Below are positions 35,267 to 43,513 of a DNA stretch of 64,000 bases, piece by piece (the stretch's first letter is position 1; each line of letters starts with the position of its first letter). The DNA is from Mesorhizobium sp. dw_380 (GTDB lineage Bacteria > Pseudomonadota > Alphaproteobacteria > Rhizobiales > Rhizobiaceae), in NCBI RefSeq assembly GCF_018588885.1, contig NZ_JAFFIW010000016.1, positions 1 to 64,000 on the forward strand. Reading direction: 5' to 3'. The translations under genes and the position numbers were made by a program. The notes below the pieces were generated by a model. The model was not told where the DNA came from, searched no databases, and saw nothing but the letters and a program-made list of their open reading frames with translations.

Positions 35267-36307
35267 ATGAGCGGCGAATTGGTGCTTGTCACCGGCGGAT
35301 CGGGCTTCCTCGGCGGCCACTGTATCCTCGGACTGCTGAAGGCGGGCTACCGCGTGCGCACGACCGTGCGCTCCGCCGAGCGGCAAGCCGATGTCCTGGC
35401 CATGCTCAAGGCCGGCGGCATCGAGCCGGGTCATTCGCTGTCTTTTGCCATCGCCGACCTCATGAACGACGCCGGCTGGCCGCAAGCCGTCGTCGGCTGT
35501 GATTACGTCCTGCATGTCGCCTCGCCATTTCCGGCCGGTGTGCCGAAGCACGAGAATGAGCTGATCATCCCGGCTCGCGAGGGTGCATTGCGGGTGCTGC
35601 GGGCCGCACGAGACGCCGGCGTCAAACGCGTTGTGCTTACCTCGTCATTCGCGGCCATCGGCTGCGGCAAGATGCCATCAGACGGATGGCCGCTCACCGA
35701 GGAGAGCTGGACCGATCCGGCAGGCAAGGTCAGCGCCTATGTGAAGTCGAAGACCTTGGCCGAGCGCGCGGCCTGGGATTTTATTGCCGCCGAGGGCGGG
35801 GCGCTTGAACTTTCGGTGGTCAATCCGGTCGGTATTTTCGGGCCTGTGCTCGGGTCCGACCACTCGACCTCGACCGAATTTGTCCAGCGCATGATGAACG
35901 GTGCCATGCCGGGGCTGCCGCGCCTGTCTTTCGGCGTGGTCGATGCACGCGACGTGGCGGATCTGCATGTGCGCGCCATGACCAGTCCGGTGGCAAAAGG
36001 CGAGCGCTTCCTGGCGGTTGCCGGCGATTTCATGACTGTGCGGGAGATCGCGCAGACCTTGAAAACGCGGCTGGGCGATGCCGCGGCGCGCGTCTCGACC
36101 AGGCAGCTTCCCGATTGGCTGTTGCGGGTGGTGGGGCCGTTCAACCCGGAAGCCGCGCAGCTGGTGACAGAGCTCGGCAAGGTCAAGAATGCCACCAGCG
36201 CCAAGGCGGTGCGCATGCTCGGCTGGAAACCGCGTTCGCGCGAAGACGCGCTGGCGGCGACCGGAGAGAGCCTTATCCGGCTCGGCCTGGTCAAGGCATC
36301 GAAGTAG
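35267..36307 (+). CDS. NAD-dependent epimerase/dehydratase family protein (DFR-like)
   Basis: Predicted 346-aa extended short-chain dehydrogenase. N-terminal Rossmann motif TGGSGFLGGH (9-18), catalytic-type YVKSKTLAE (Y-x3-K), and HVASPFP typical of dihydroflavonol reductase-like aldehyde reductases. Substrate unknown; bacterial members often reduce aldehydes or ketones with NADPH. Stands alone between kup and a convergent gene. Confidence 0.86.
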   Translation: MSGELVLVTGGSGFLGGHCILGLLKAGYRVRTTVRSAERQADVLAMLKAGGIEPGHSLSFAIADLMNDAGWPQAVVGCDYVLHVASPFPAGVPKHENELIIPAREGALRVLRAARDAGVKRVVLTSSFAAIGCGKMPSDGWPLTEESWTDPAGKVSAYVKSKTLAERAAWDFIAAEGGALELSVVNPVGIFGPVLGSDHSTSTEFVQRMMNGAMPGLPRLSFGVVDARDVADLHVRAMTSPVAKGERFLAVAGDFMTVREIAQTLKTRLGDAAARVSTRQLPDWLLRVVGPFNPEAAQLVTELGKVKNATSAKAVRMLGWKPRSREDALAATGESLIRLGLVKASK

Positions 36308-36349
36308 GCGCGGCGGAAAGCCGGGAACAGGCTCCCCGCCGCGCGGATT

Positions 36350-37243
36350 TCAACCGGCCAATGCGGCCTTGTTCGCCTCGAGGAATTGCTTCAACGTCTT
36401 TGGCGTCCTGCCGGACAGCGTCTCGATCGCGTCCGTCACCATTGAGATGCGGCCGGAGCGCGTGTTCGCGTCGAAGGACACGACGACCTCGGCAAAGTCC
36501 TCGGGAATGCCCGATGCCTTCACTCCTTCCGTCAAAGCTTCATCCGGAACCTGCACGACATCGAGCGGCTTGCCGGTGACCTCGCTTACCAGGGCGGCAA
36601 TCTCGGCCGTGGTGTAGGCGTGCGGACCGGTCAACGTGTAGGTCTTGCTTTCGTTTGAGGCGCCAGCGAGGCCGGCGGCGATCGCCGCTGCCATGTCATC
36701 GCGTGCGCCGTGCGCAATGCGGCCTTCGCCGGCGGACGTATACCAGCGTCCCGACGCGATCGCGTGCGGCAGTGCCATGAACAGGTTCTCCTGATACCAG
36801 CCGTTGCGGAAGATCGTGTACGGGATGCCGCTCGCCTTGATCGCCTGCTCGGTGCTGTAGTGGTCATCGGCGAACAGGACCGGCGATACCGGCTCCGGAT
36901 TGGGCATCGAGGTGTAGAGCAGATGCGAAATGCCGGCATTTTTGGCCGCGGCGACGGCATTTTCGTGCTGCTTCAGGCGCCTGCCGCTTTTGAGATCGAG
37001 ATCGCCGGTCGAAATGATCAGCAACTTGTCGGCGCCCTCGAATGCGGTTTCCAGCGAGGCCGCGTCGTTGAAGTCGGCGGCCCTGACAACGATGCCGCGC
37101 AGCGCCAGATCGGCCACGCTTTCTGGATTGCGTGTGGTGGCGATGATCTTTGCCGGCGGAACTTTGTGCGTGTCCAGGAGATAGTGGATGACGCCGCGGC
37201 CGAGCTGGCCGGAGGCGCCGGTGATGAGAAAGGTTTTGGTCAT
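36350..37243 (-). CDS. NmrA-like NAD(P)-binding protein (QorB-type)
   Basis: Predicted 297-aa atypical SDR. It starts MTKTFLITGASGQLGRGV, an NAD(P)-binding GASGQLG motif, and contains HLLYTSMPN and FRNGWYQENL, as in QorB-type quinone reductases. The catalytic Tyr-x3-Lys is not obvious, as in NmrA proteins. ATG 37243 is chosen over 37258. It is divergent from an HxlR regulator at 37379. That pairing is common and suggests control by redox or quinone signals. Confidence 0.87.
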   Translation of the reverse strand: MTKTFLITGASGQLGRGVIHYLLDTHKVPPAKIIATTRNPESVADLALRGIVVRAADFNDAASLETAFEGADKLLIISTGDLDLKSGRRLKQHENAVAAAKNAGISHLLYTSMPNPEPVSPVLFADDHYSTEQAIKASGIPYTIFRNGWYQENLFMALPHAIASGRWYTSAGEGRIAHGARDDMAAAIAAGLAGASNESKTYTLTGPHAYTTAEIAALVSEVTGKPLDVVQVPDEALTEGVKASGIPEDFAEVVVSFDANTRSGRISMVTDAIETLSGRTPKTLKQFLEANKAALAG

Positions 37244-37285
37244 GATGGATCCTGACATTGCGCCGCAAGGGCGGGTCGAGTGGTA

Positions 37286-37300
37286 GTCTCAGAAAGAGAC
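37286..37300. promoter_or_regulatory. Possible HxlR operator
   Basis: GTCTC-AGAAA-GAGAC is an inverted repeat in the divergent region between the QorB-like gene and the HxlR regulator. The arms are perfect but only 5 bp long, so chance occurrence is possible. Position fits an autoregulated divergent promoter. Confidence 0.35.
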
Positions 37301-37378
37301 CAGCACTAAAATAGGAATTGACCCGGTGCCGTAAAGAAGGCAGTTTTTCGGGAGGTAGGCACAGGCAGGGAACCAGCC

Positions 37379-37789
37379 ATGGACGGCAAGGTCATCAATC
37401 TGAAATCGAAGATGGAGATCTACAAAGCGATAAGCGGGGGCGGCAATATTGCCAATTGTCCGGTTCGTGAAGTCATCCAGGGCGTCAGCGGCAAATGGAG
37501 ATCGCTGCTGATGATGGCGCTGGCTGAAAGACCCTACCGCTTCGGCGAGTTGAGGCGCCTTGTGCCCGACATTTCGCAGCGCATGCTGACCCAGACGCTG
37601 TACGATCTTCAGCGCGATGGCTATGTGCATCGTGAGGTGTTCCCGACCAAACCACCGAGCGTCGAATACAGCCTGACCGGTCTCGGGCGCTCGATGTTCG
37701 GCGCCTTTCATCAATTGATTCTGTGGGCCGAACTCAACCATGATGCGGTGCGCGCAGCGCGCGCCGATTTTGATGCCGCTCAAGCGTAA
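37379..37789 (+). CDS. HxlR-family transcriptional regulator
   Basis: Predicted 136-aa winged-helix regulator. CPVREVIQGVSGKWRSLLMMAL is the usual HxlR start, with C27 at the position used for redox or electrophile sensing in related proteins such as YodB. GELRRLVPDISQRMLTQTLYDLQRDG is the DNA-recognition region. Divergent from the QorB-like gene, which is the likely target. Confidence 0.9.
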   Translation: MDGKVINLKSKMEIYKAISGGGNIANCPVREVIQGVSGKWRSLLMMALAERPYRFGELRRLVPDISQRMLTQTLYDLQRDGYVHREVFPTKPPSVEYSLTGLGRSMFGAFHQLILWAELNHDAVRAARADFDAAQA

Positions 37790-37855
37790 GCCTCTGGACG
37801 GCGCCGCGGCTTGATTTTCTTGCGTCGATGGTGGTCGGGACAGTGATCGATACGT

Positions 37856-38587
37856 TCAGGCGGGCAGGGCTTGCCGAGGCGCGGTGGCTGGATCGTTTCG
37901 GCGGATGAGGCTCGACAGGAAAGACCCTTTCGCCTGGAGGAAGGCATGCAGGCGCTGCGGATAATCCGGCGCCACGGCGACCCTGATGGAGGGGCGTCCA
38001 CTCAAGGCTTGGCGCCAGGCCTGGACAAACGGCTTGCCGTCCATGATGCCGAAATCGCCGATCCGGTCGAAAGCGTCGAGATATCTGAAAACAGGGCCGT
38101 AAACGGCGTCGACGAGCGAGAAGCGCTCTCCGGCGAACCACGGTCCACGCCGCAGGGCATTGTCCGCCAGCTCGGCCTCGATGCGGCCAAATAGGACCGC
38201 CAGCGTGCTGGACTCGGCAAGGAATCCGGCCCCCGTCGGCGCTGAATAGAAACGGCCGATTGCATTGAGGGTGGCCGATCCGAACTCGATCCAGGCCCGA
38301 TGCCGGGCTCGGTCGTAGGGATCGATGGGGTGAAGGGCGTTGGGCTGTGTCTCCTCGAGGAATTCGAGAATGACGGCCGACTCGAAGATTACCGTCTCCT
38401 CGCCATTTCGCCGCACGCGCAGCAGCGGCACCTTGCCGAGCGGCGAGATCGCCTTGAACCAGTCCGGCTTGTCAGCGAGGTCGATGTCGACGCGCTCGAA
38501 CGGCACGCCTTTCTCGGTCAGCGAGATCGCCGCGCGCTGGACATAAGGGCAGAGAGGATGACTGACGAGAATGAGCTTGTCGGCCAT
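37856..38587 (-). CDS. Glutathione S-transferase family protein
   Basis: Predicted 243-aa GST. The thioredoxin-fold domain (1-80) has SHPLCPYVQRA with C13-P14 at the active site and GKVPLL with the cis-Pro, then ESAVILEFLEE for glutathione binding. An alpha-helical C-terminal domain follows. ATG 38587 is preceded by GGGGAGAG. Divergent from a MarR regulator with a perfect palindrome between them, so it probably responds to an electrophile or aromatic compound. Confidence 0.88.
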   Translation of the reverse strand: MADKLILVSHPLCPYVQRAAISLTEKGVPFERVDIDLADKPDWFKAISPLGKVPLLRVRRNGEETVIFESAVILEFLEETQPNALHPIDPYDRARHRAWIEFGSATLNAIGRFYSAPTGAGFLAESSTLAVLFGRIEAELADNALRRGPWFAGERFSLVDAVYGPVFRYLDAFDRIGDFGIMDGKPFVQAWRQALSGRPSIRVAVAPDYPQRLHAFLQAKGSFLSSLIRRNDPATAPRQALPA

Positions 38588-38660
38588 TTCACTCTCCCCA
38601 GACATAGATCTTGCAGGTTTTATGTTTCACTGAGATGTGCCTTTCGGAAGTTGACGCAAT

Positions 38661-38678
38661 TGCATCTATATAGATGCA
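38661..38678. promoter_or_regulatory. 18-bp perfect palindromic operator (MarR/GST)
   Basis: TGCATCTATATAGATGCA is a perfect 18-bp palindrome in the divergent GST/MarR region. Additional half-sites follow (GATGCAT and TGCATCTAT at about 38700-38716). MarR-type dimers bind such palindromes. A TTGACG hexamer at 38651 could be part of an overlapping promoter. Confidence 0.72.
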
Positions 38679-38732
38679 TATGCATTGATCGTCAAGCTTG
38701 ATGCATCTGCATCTATCTTCTATGGTGCGGCC

Positions 38733-39191
38733 GTGACAGAGAAAGCCACGCCTTCGCCGCAAGCCATCAAGGCCTGGGCCCGCCTGATGCGCGTTTCGCG
38801 CCAGCTGGTGGAGAGTGCCGAAGACGCGCTGAAGGCGGGCGGCCTGCCGCCGCTTGCTTGGTACGATGTGCTGCACGAACTTGCCGAGGCTGGCGAGGCC
38901 GGCCTGCGGCCGTTCCAATTGACCGAGCGCACTCTGTTTGCGCAGTACAACATCTCGCGGCTGCTGGCCCGGCTCGAAGCCGACGGGCTGGTCGAGAAGC
39001 TGCCGGTGGCCGATGACGGTCGCGGCCAGACCATCCGCATCACGGCCAAGGGGCTGGAGATGCGCCGCCGGATGTGGGACGTCTATGGCCGGTCGATCGC
39101 CGAGCTGGTCGGCGTCAGGCTCTCGCCGGATGAGCTGAACACGGTGTCGGCACTGCTTGGCCGACTGCGCCATCCTCCTGCCAGCGATTGA
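38733..39191 (+). CDS. MarR-family transcriptional regulator
   Basis: Predicted 152-aa winged-helix regulator. The DNA-binding part includes QYNISRLLARLEADGLVEKLPVADDGRGQTIRITAKG (recognition helix and wing). The frame is open to 38685, but its first 16 codons would encode the operator half-sites, so GTG 38733 is preferred. Divergent from the GST gene; autoregulation through the palindrome at 38661-38678 is likely. Confidence 0.87.
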   Translation: MTEKATPSPQAIKAWARLMRVSRQLVESAEDALKAGGLPPLAWYDVLHELAEAGEAGLRPFQLTERTLFAQYNISRLLARLEADGLVEKLPVADDGRGQTIRITAKGLEMRRRMWDVYGRSIAELVGVRLSPDELNTVSALLGRLRHPPASD

Positions 39192-39219
39192 ACTTGGACC
39201 CGGCACGATCGGAGCGATG

Positions 39220-39654
39220 TCAGCCCAGATGGTTGCCCCAGAAAAAGGCCAGCGTCGCCAGCACGCCAAGTGCAACGCGAACCAGGTGCAGATTGCCCCA
39301 CTTGACGATCAGGGATCTGGCTTGCGGATTGTCGGTACCGACATCCATCGCTTCCAGCAGCCTGTTGGTGGGCATCATCGCGATCAGCGTCCACGGCCAG
39401 GGCAGGATGATCGACACCGCGCCGATTGCAAAGGCAAGGCCGCCGGTCTGCCACCAAGCAACCAGACCGAGAACGCAGGCGACAATGGCGATCGACGCCT
39501 GCATGGCGGCGCCGCGCTTGTAGGACGGTTGCCATTCCTGCAGTAGCGCTCTGTCGCCAAGGCGGAGCCGCGCCGGCTGCTCGGCGACGCTGACATAGAT
39601 CGCGGCACCAGCGAATACGGCAGCCACGGTTAAGGCAAGCAATCCGATCACCAT
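39220..39654 (-). CDS. DUF1772 family membrane protein
   Basis: Predicted 144-aa protein with four hydrophobic segments (about 2-22, 52-70, 74-94 and 122-141). It fits the DUF1772 (anthrone oxygenase-like) family: ALLQEWQPSYKRGAAMQ and WPWTLIAMMPTNRLLEAM are characteristic. No biochemical role can be assigned. ATG 39654 follows GGGAAAGAAG. Divergent from a TetR regulator. Confidence 0.82.
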   Translation of the reverse strand: MVIGLLALTVAAVFAGAAIYVSVAEQPARLRLGDRALLQEWQPSYKRGAAMQASIAIVACVLGLVAWWQTGGLAFAIGAVSIILPWPWTLIAMMPTNRLLEAMDVGTDNPQARSLIVKWGNLHLVRVALGVLATLAFFWGNHLG

Positions 39655-39747
39655 CTTCTTTCCCAGCGAGGCCCGTCTGGCAGCCTGGCCGTCCGGGAAG
39701 AAATAGGGCTTGCATGTTTCAGAACAATACGCGATAGAAATGCCGAA

Positions 39748-39765
39748 CCGTAACGTACGGTACGG
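39748..39765. promoter_or_regulatory. Candidate TetR operator
   Basis: CCGTA-ACG-TACGG is an inverted repeat, followed directly by a further TACGG copy. It lies between the DUF1772 gene and the TetR gene, about 45 bases before the TetR start. A second, overlapping dyad is CCGTACCGTACG on the opposite strand. Position and symmetry suit a TetR-family dimer. Confidence 0.5.
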
Positions 39766-39807
39766 CTCGCCGGAACTGCCGGCTTGCCTTGCCGCCGAGG
39801 AACGATC

Positions 39808-40458
39808 GTGTTGCTGGCAAACGCCGACATCGACACCAGCGAGGCGCTGACGGAGCGGCAGAAGGCCGTCCTGGATGCGGCGTTGCGGCTGCTGGTCGAG
39901 GAAGGCGATCATCTGACCATGACCGCCGTGGCGGGCCGCGCGAGCTGTTCCAAGGAAACGCTCTACAAATGGTTCGGTGACCGCGACGGGCTGCTGACGG
40001 CGACGGTGCAATGGCAGGCCTCGAAGGTGCGGGTGGCGCAGGTCGATGGCAAGGGGCTCGATCTCGCCTCGCTGGCGGCAAGTCTCGAACGCTTCGCTTC
40101 GGACTGGCTCAAGGTGATTTCGAGCGACACCTCGATCGCGCTCAACCGGGTGGCGGTTGGCCATGCGGGGTCAGGAAAGGACAACCTTGGCGCCGTCGTG
40201 CTGGAGAATGGCCGCTTCGCGCTCGCCAAGCGGCTGAAGCCGGTGCTCGAGGCTGGCCGGCACGCCGGACTGCTGGACTTTGCGGATGCCGAGACGGCAT
40301 TCCGCACCTTTTTCGGGCTGGTCGCCCGTGACGTGCAGATCCGTCTGCTGTTGGGCGACCGGCTGGAATTGACTGAGGCGACGATCGGTGGCGATGCCGC
40401 GCGGGCGACGCAGCAGTTTCTCGCTCTTTACGGAGCAAAACCGGGCCGCGGCCTCTAA
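39808..40458 (+). CDS. TetR-family transcriptional regulator
   Basis: Predicted 216-aa regulator. The N-terminal HTH has RQKAVLDAALRLLVEEGD and CSKETLYKWFGDRDGLL. A C-terminal AefR-like domain follows. GTG 39808 has GAGGA at good spacing; the longer TTG start at 39784 lacks one. Divergent from the DUF1772 gene, and only 22 bases before ilvC. So it might be cotranscribed with ilvC, though ilvC may also have its own promoter. Confidence 0.88.
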   Translation: MLLANADIDTSEALTERQKAVLDAALRLLVEEGDHLTMTAVAGRASCSKETLYKWFGDRDGLLTATVQWQASKVRVAQVDGKGLDLASLAASLERFASDWLKVISSDTSIALNRVAVGHAGSGKDNLGAVVLENGRFALAKRLKPVLEAGRHAGLLDFADAETAFRTFFGLVARDVQIRLLLGDRLELTEATIGGDAARATQQFLALYGAKPGRGL

Positions 40459-40480
40459 TATAAAACGGGAAGGAAGTAAA

Positions 40481-41500
40481 ATGCGCGTCTATTACGATCG
40501 TGATGCCGATCTCAACCTGATCAAGGGCAAGAAGGTCGCCATCATCGGCTATGGCAGCCAGGGCAGGGCGCATGCGCTCAACCTCAAGGATTCCGGCGCC
40601 AAGGAGATCGCCATCGGCCTCAAGGCCGGCTCGGCGACCGCCAAGAAGGTCGAGGCCGACGGCCTGAAGGTCATGACCGTGGCGGACGCCGCCAAGTGGG
40701 CCGACCTGATGATGATGGCGACGCCCGACGAATTGCAGGCCGACATCTACAAGAACGAGATCGCGCCGAACATCCGCGACGGCGCGGCGATCGCCTTCGC
40801 CCACGGCCTCAACGTGCATTTCGGCCTGATCGAGCCGAAGTCGACCGTCGACGTCGTGATGATCGCGCCGAAGGGCCCCGGCCACACGGTGCGCGGCGAA
40901 TACCAGAAGGGCGGCGGCGTGCCGTGCCTGGTCGCCGTCAACCAGGACGCGTCGGGCAATGCGCTCGACCTGGCGCTCTCCTACGCCTGCGGCGTCGGCG
41001 GCGGCCGTTCGGGCATCATCGAGACCAATTTCCGCGAGGAATGCGAGACCGACCTGTTCGGCGAGCAGGTCGTGCTGTGCGGCGGCCTGGTCGAATTGAT
41101 CCGCGCCGGCTTCGAGACGCTGGTGGAAGCCGGCTACGCGCCTGAAATGGCCTATTTCGAGTGCCTGCACGAGGTCAAGCTGATCGTCGACCTGATCTAT
41201 GAAGGCGGCATCGCCAACATGAACTACTCGATCTCGAACACCGCCGAATGGGGCGAATATGTCTCGGGTCCGCGCATCATCACCGCCGAGACCAAGGCCG
41301 AGATGAAGCGCGTGCTCAAGGACATCCAGACCGGCAAGTTCACGTCGGAATGGATGCAGGAATACCGTGCCGGCCTGTCGCGCTTCAAGGGCATCCGCCG
41401 TATGAACGACAGCCATCAGATCGAGGAAGTCGGCGCCAAGCTGCGCGCCATGATGCCGTGGATCTCCAAGAACAAGCTGGTCGACAAGGCCAAGAACTGA
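40481..41500 (+). CDS. ilvC: Ketol-acid reductoisomerase (class I)
   Basis: Predicted 339-aa enzyme that isomerises and reduces acetolactate or acetohydroxybutyrate with NADPH and Mg2+. Nucleotide motif GYGSQG (23-28) and C-terminal knotted domain with CETDLFGEQ and HEVKLIVDLIYEGG carrying the metal-binding acids. Class I by length. ATG follows GGAAGG. It acts just after the ilvIH product 20 kb upstream. A perfect terminator follows. Confidence 0.97.
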   Translation: MRVYYDRDADLNLIKGKKVAIIGYGSQGRAHALNLKDSGAKEIAIGLKAGSATAKKVEADGLKVMTVADAAKWADLMMMATPDELQADIYKNEIAPNIRDGAAIAFAHGLNVHFGLIEPKSTVDVVMIAPKGPGHTVRGEYQKGGGVPCLVAVNQDASGNALDLALSYACGVGGGRSGIIETNFREECETDLFGEQVVLCGGLVELIRAGFETLVEAGYAPEMAYFECLHEVKLIVDLIYEGGIANMNYSISNTAEWGEYVSGPRIITAETKAEMKRVLKDIQTGKFTSEWMQEYRAGLSRFKGIRRMNDSHQIEEVGAKLRAMMPWISKNKLVDKAKN

Positions 41501-41527
41501 GCGGGTCCGCTCTCCATTGCCAAAACC

Positions 41528-41553
41528 AAAACGGCGCCGAGAGGCGCCGTTTT
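41528..41553 (+). terminator. Rho-independent terminator of ilvC
   Basis: A perfect 11-bp stem AAAACGGCGCC/GGCGCCGTTTT with a GAGA loop, 28 bases after the ilvC stop. The A/T ends of the stem give a short T-run on either strand, so it may also serve the convergent BA14K gene. Confidence 0.9.
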
Positions 41554-41584
41554 CCAATTTTCCATGTTCGGCTTGGCCTAAAGC

Positions 41585-42205
41585 TCAGCTATAGGGCGAC
41601 AAGCACTGCCGACGCGGGCCGTAATTGGGCTGGAAGGTGTTATCCCACGCACGATAGGACCGATAGCGGTTGTAGCACCACTGCACATGGGCGCTCGAAA
41701 GCCGGCCCGCGCGGTAGTAGCGGCGCGGCGGCGCCTCGTAGTAATTGTAGTTGTTGTACAAGCTGCTGAGGCCGAGCCCCAGGCCAAGGCCCAGGATCGC
41801 GGCGCCGGCGCCATCATCATCATAGTAGCGGCCGCCATAGTGGCGATGGCGCCAGCGCCAATTGTCGCCGTCACCCCAATGGCGTCCGGCCCAATGGCCA
41901 CGACCCCAGTCGCCGCGACCCCAGTGGCCGCGATCCCAATTGCCACGACCCCAGTGGCCACGATCCCAATTACCGCGGTTCCAATTGCCCGACCGGCGCC
42001 ACCGCCACTCGTTGTTGAACCCCCCGTTGTTGTTGCCGCCGGCCCAGCCTTCACGCACCGGGATGACTGTCGGTGCAGCGGTGCTTGTGGGAATCGACAG
42101 GTTCGGCTGCAGGATCGGACCGGCGGCGGACGGTGCCGTGATGCCGGAGACGATACCGAGCGCTATCAGCCCGGATTTGACGGTGGAAGAAAAGAGCGAA
42201 TTCAT
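41585..42205 (-). CDS. BA14K family protein with WGRG-type repeats
   Basis: Predicted 206-aa secreted protein. A signal peptide (about 1-28) is followed by a low-complexity segment (about 52-115) of RGNWDRGHWG-type repeats rich in Trp, Gly, Arg and His. A Gly/Leu hydrophobic stretch (ILGLGLGLGL) follows. The C-terminal HVQWCYNRYRSYRAWDNTF domain matches BA14K, first described as a Brucella immunoreactive protein and linked to lectin-like activity. The matching DNA is visibly repetitive (41870-41995). Confidence 0.87.
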   Translation of the reverse strand: MNSLFSSTVKSGLIALGIVSGITAPSAAGPILQPNLSIPTSTAAPTVIPVREGWAGGNNNGGFNNEWRWRRSGNWNRGNWDRGHWGRGNWDRGHWGRGDWGRGHWAGRHWGDGDNWRWRHRHYGGRYYDDDGAGAAILGLGLGLGLSSLYNNYNYYEAPPRRYYRAGRLSSAHVQWCYNRYRSYRAWDNTFQPNYGPRRQCLSPYS

Positions 42206-42393
42206 AACACTCTCCGAGAGTTACAGGCCCCACGCCTACCCTGGGAATGGGCCTAATGTGGATCTTTGCGTCTGAACGGCGGATGAACGGAAAGGTTCCG
42301 TCAACCATGGCGTGAACGCCGCCAGGATCAAACGATCCCCGCTTGTGGCCCGCGATCTTGTTTTCTCCAGCGCTTGCAGGCAAAGGTCAGGGC

Positions 42394-43506
42394 ATGTCGC
42401 TGCGCCTTGCAACCTTCAATGTCGAGAACCTGATGAACAGGTTCGATTTTTCCGGCTTTCGCAACCAGCTCAACGAGGATCGGACGCTGGCGCTGTTCGA
42501 TATCCAGAGCGAGGCCGAGTACAAGATGCTGGAGCAGGCCCGCGCCATCGCGCAGTCCGACGACACGCGGCAGCTGACGGCGCTGGCGATCGCCGCCACC
42601 CGCGCCGACATCATCTGCATGCAGGAGGTCGACAACATCGAGGCGCTGAAGGCCTTCGAATACGGCTATCTGTTCAAGATGGTCGGGCAGGGCTACCGGC
42701 AGAAATACACCACATCGGGCAATGATTCGCGCGGCATCGACGTCGCCGTGATGATGCGCAACGAGACCGCGCAGGGACAGCCGATCGAATTCGTGCGCAT
42801 GACCAGCCACGCCTATGTCACTTACGAGCAGTTCGGGCTGCACACGCCGGAACTCGAGGCGCTTGGCAACCAGGCCAACGAGCGCATTTTCCGGCGCGAC
42901 TGCCTGGAAGTCGACATCACCGTGGGCGGCGCGCGAATGACACTCTACCTCGTGCACTTCAAGTCGATGGGCTCGCCCCGCAACGGGTTCGACGGGCGCG
43001 AGGCGACGATGCCGGTGCGCATCGCCGAGGCTCAGGCCGTTCGGCGGATCATCGAGGAGCGCTTCGGCGGGGATCATGCCGCCGACAAGCGCTGGGCGAT
43101 CTGCGGCGACATGAACGATTACCGCCAGCGGGTGAAGATCGCCGGCGATGAATTCGACGGCTATCGTTTCGAGGTGGTCGACGAGGCCAAGTCCTGCATC
43201 AACGTGCTGACGGCAGGCGGCTTCTGCGAAAACGTCATCGAGCGGCGGCCGGAAATGAACCGCTGGACCTTCTATCACACACGCGGGCCGGAAGAGCGGC
43301 ATCTCTGCCAGCTCGACTACATCCTGCTGTCCAGGGGACTGGCGGCAAAGAATGCCACCGCCGTTCCCGACATCATCCGCAACGGCCAGCCCTGGCGCAC
43401 GATCTTCCCGGCGGGCCAGGAAGTCGAGCGATTCCCGCGCGCCGGCTGGGACCGGCCGAAAGCGTCGGACCATTGCCCGGTGGCGATCACGCTGGACATG
43501 GCGTGA
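42394..43506 (+). CDS. Endonuclease/exonuclease/phosphatase family protein
   Basis: Predicted 370-aa protein of the EEP fold. Seen: LATFNVENL near the start, CMQEVDN for the metal-binding Glu, GDMNDY and the C-terminal SDHCPVAI with the catalytic Asp-His. No signal peptide. Substrate could be nucleic acid or a phosphoester. The ATG at 42394 is chosen; upstream codons to 42343 lack a ribosome site. The Nudix gene starts eight bases after its stop. Confidence 0.88.
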   Translation: MSLRLATFNVENLMNRFDFSGFRNQLNEDRTLALFDIQSEAEYKMLEQARAIAQSDDTRQLTALAIAATRADIICMQEVDNIEALKAFEYGYLFKMVGQGYRQKYTTSGNDSRGIDVAVMMRNETAQGQPIEFVRMTSHAYVTYEQFGLHTPELEALGNQANERIFRRDCLEVDITVGGARMTLYLVHFKSMGSPRNGFDGREATMPVRIAEAQAVRRIIEERFGGDHAADKRWAICGDMNDYRQRVKIAGDEFDGYRFEVVDEAKSCINVLTAGGFCENVIERRPEMNRWTFYHTRGPEERHLCQLDYILLSRGLAAKNATAVPDIIRNGQPWRTIFPAGQEVERFPRAGWDRPKASDHCPVAITLDMA

Positions 43507-43513
43507 CAGGCCC

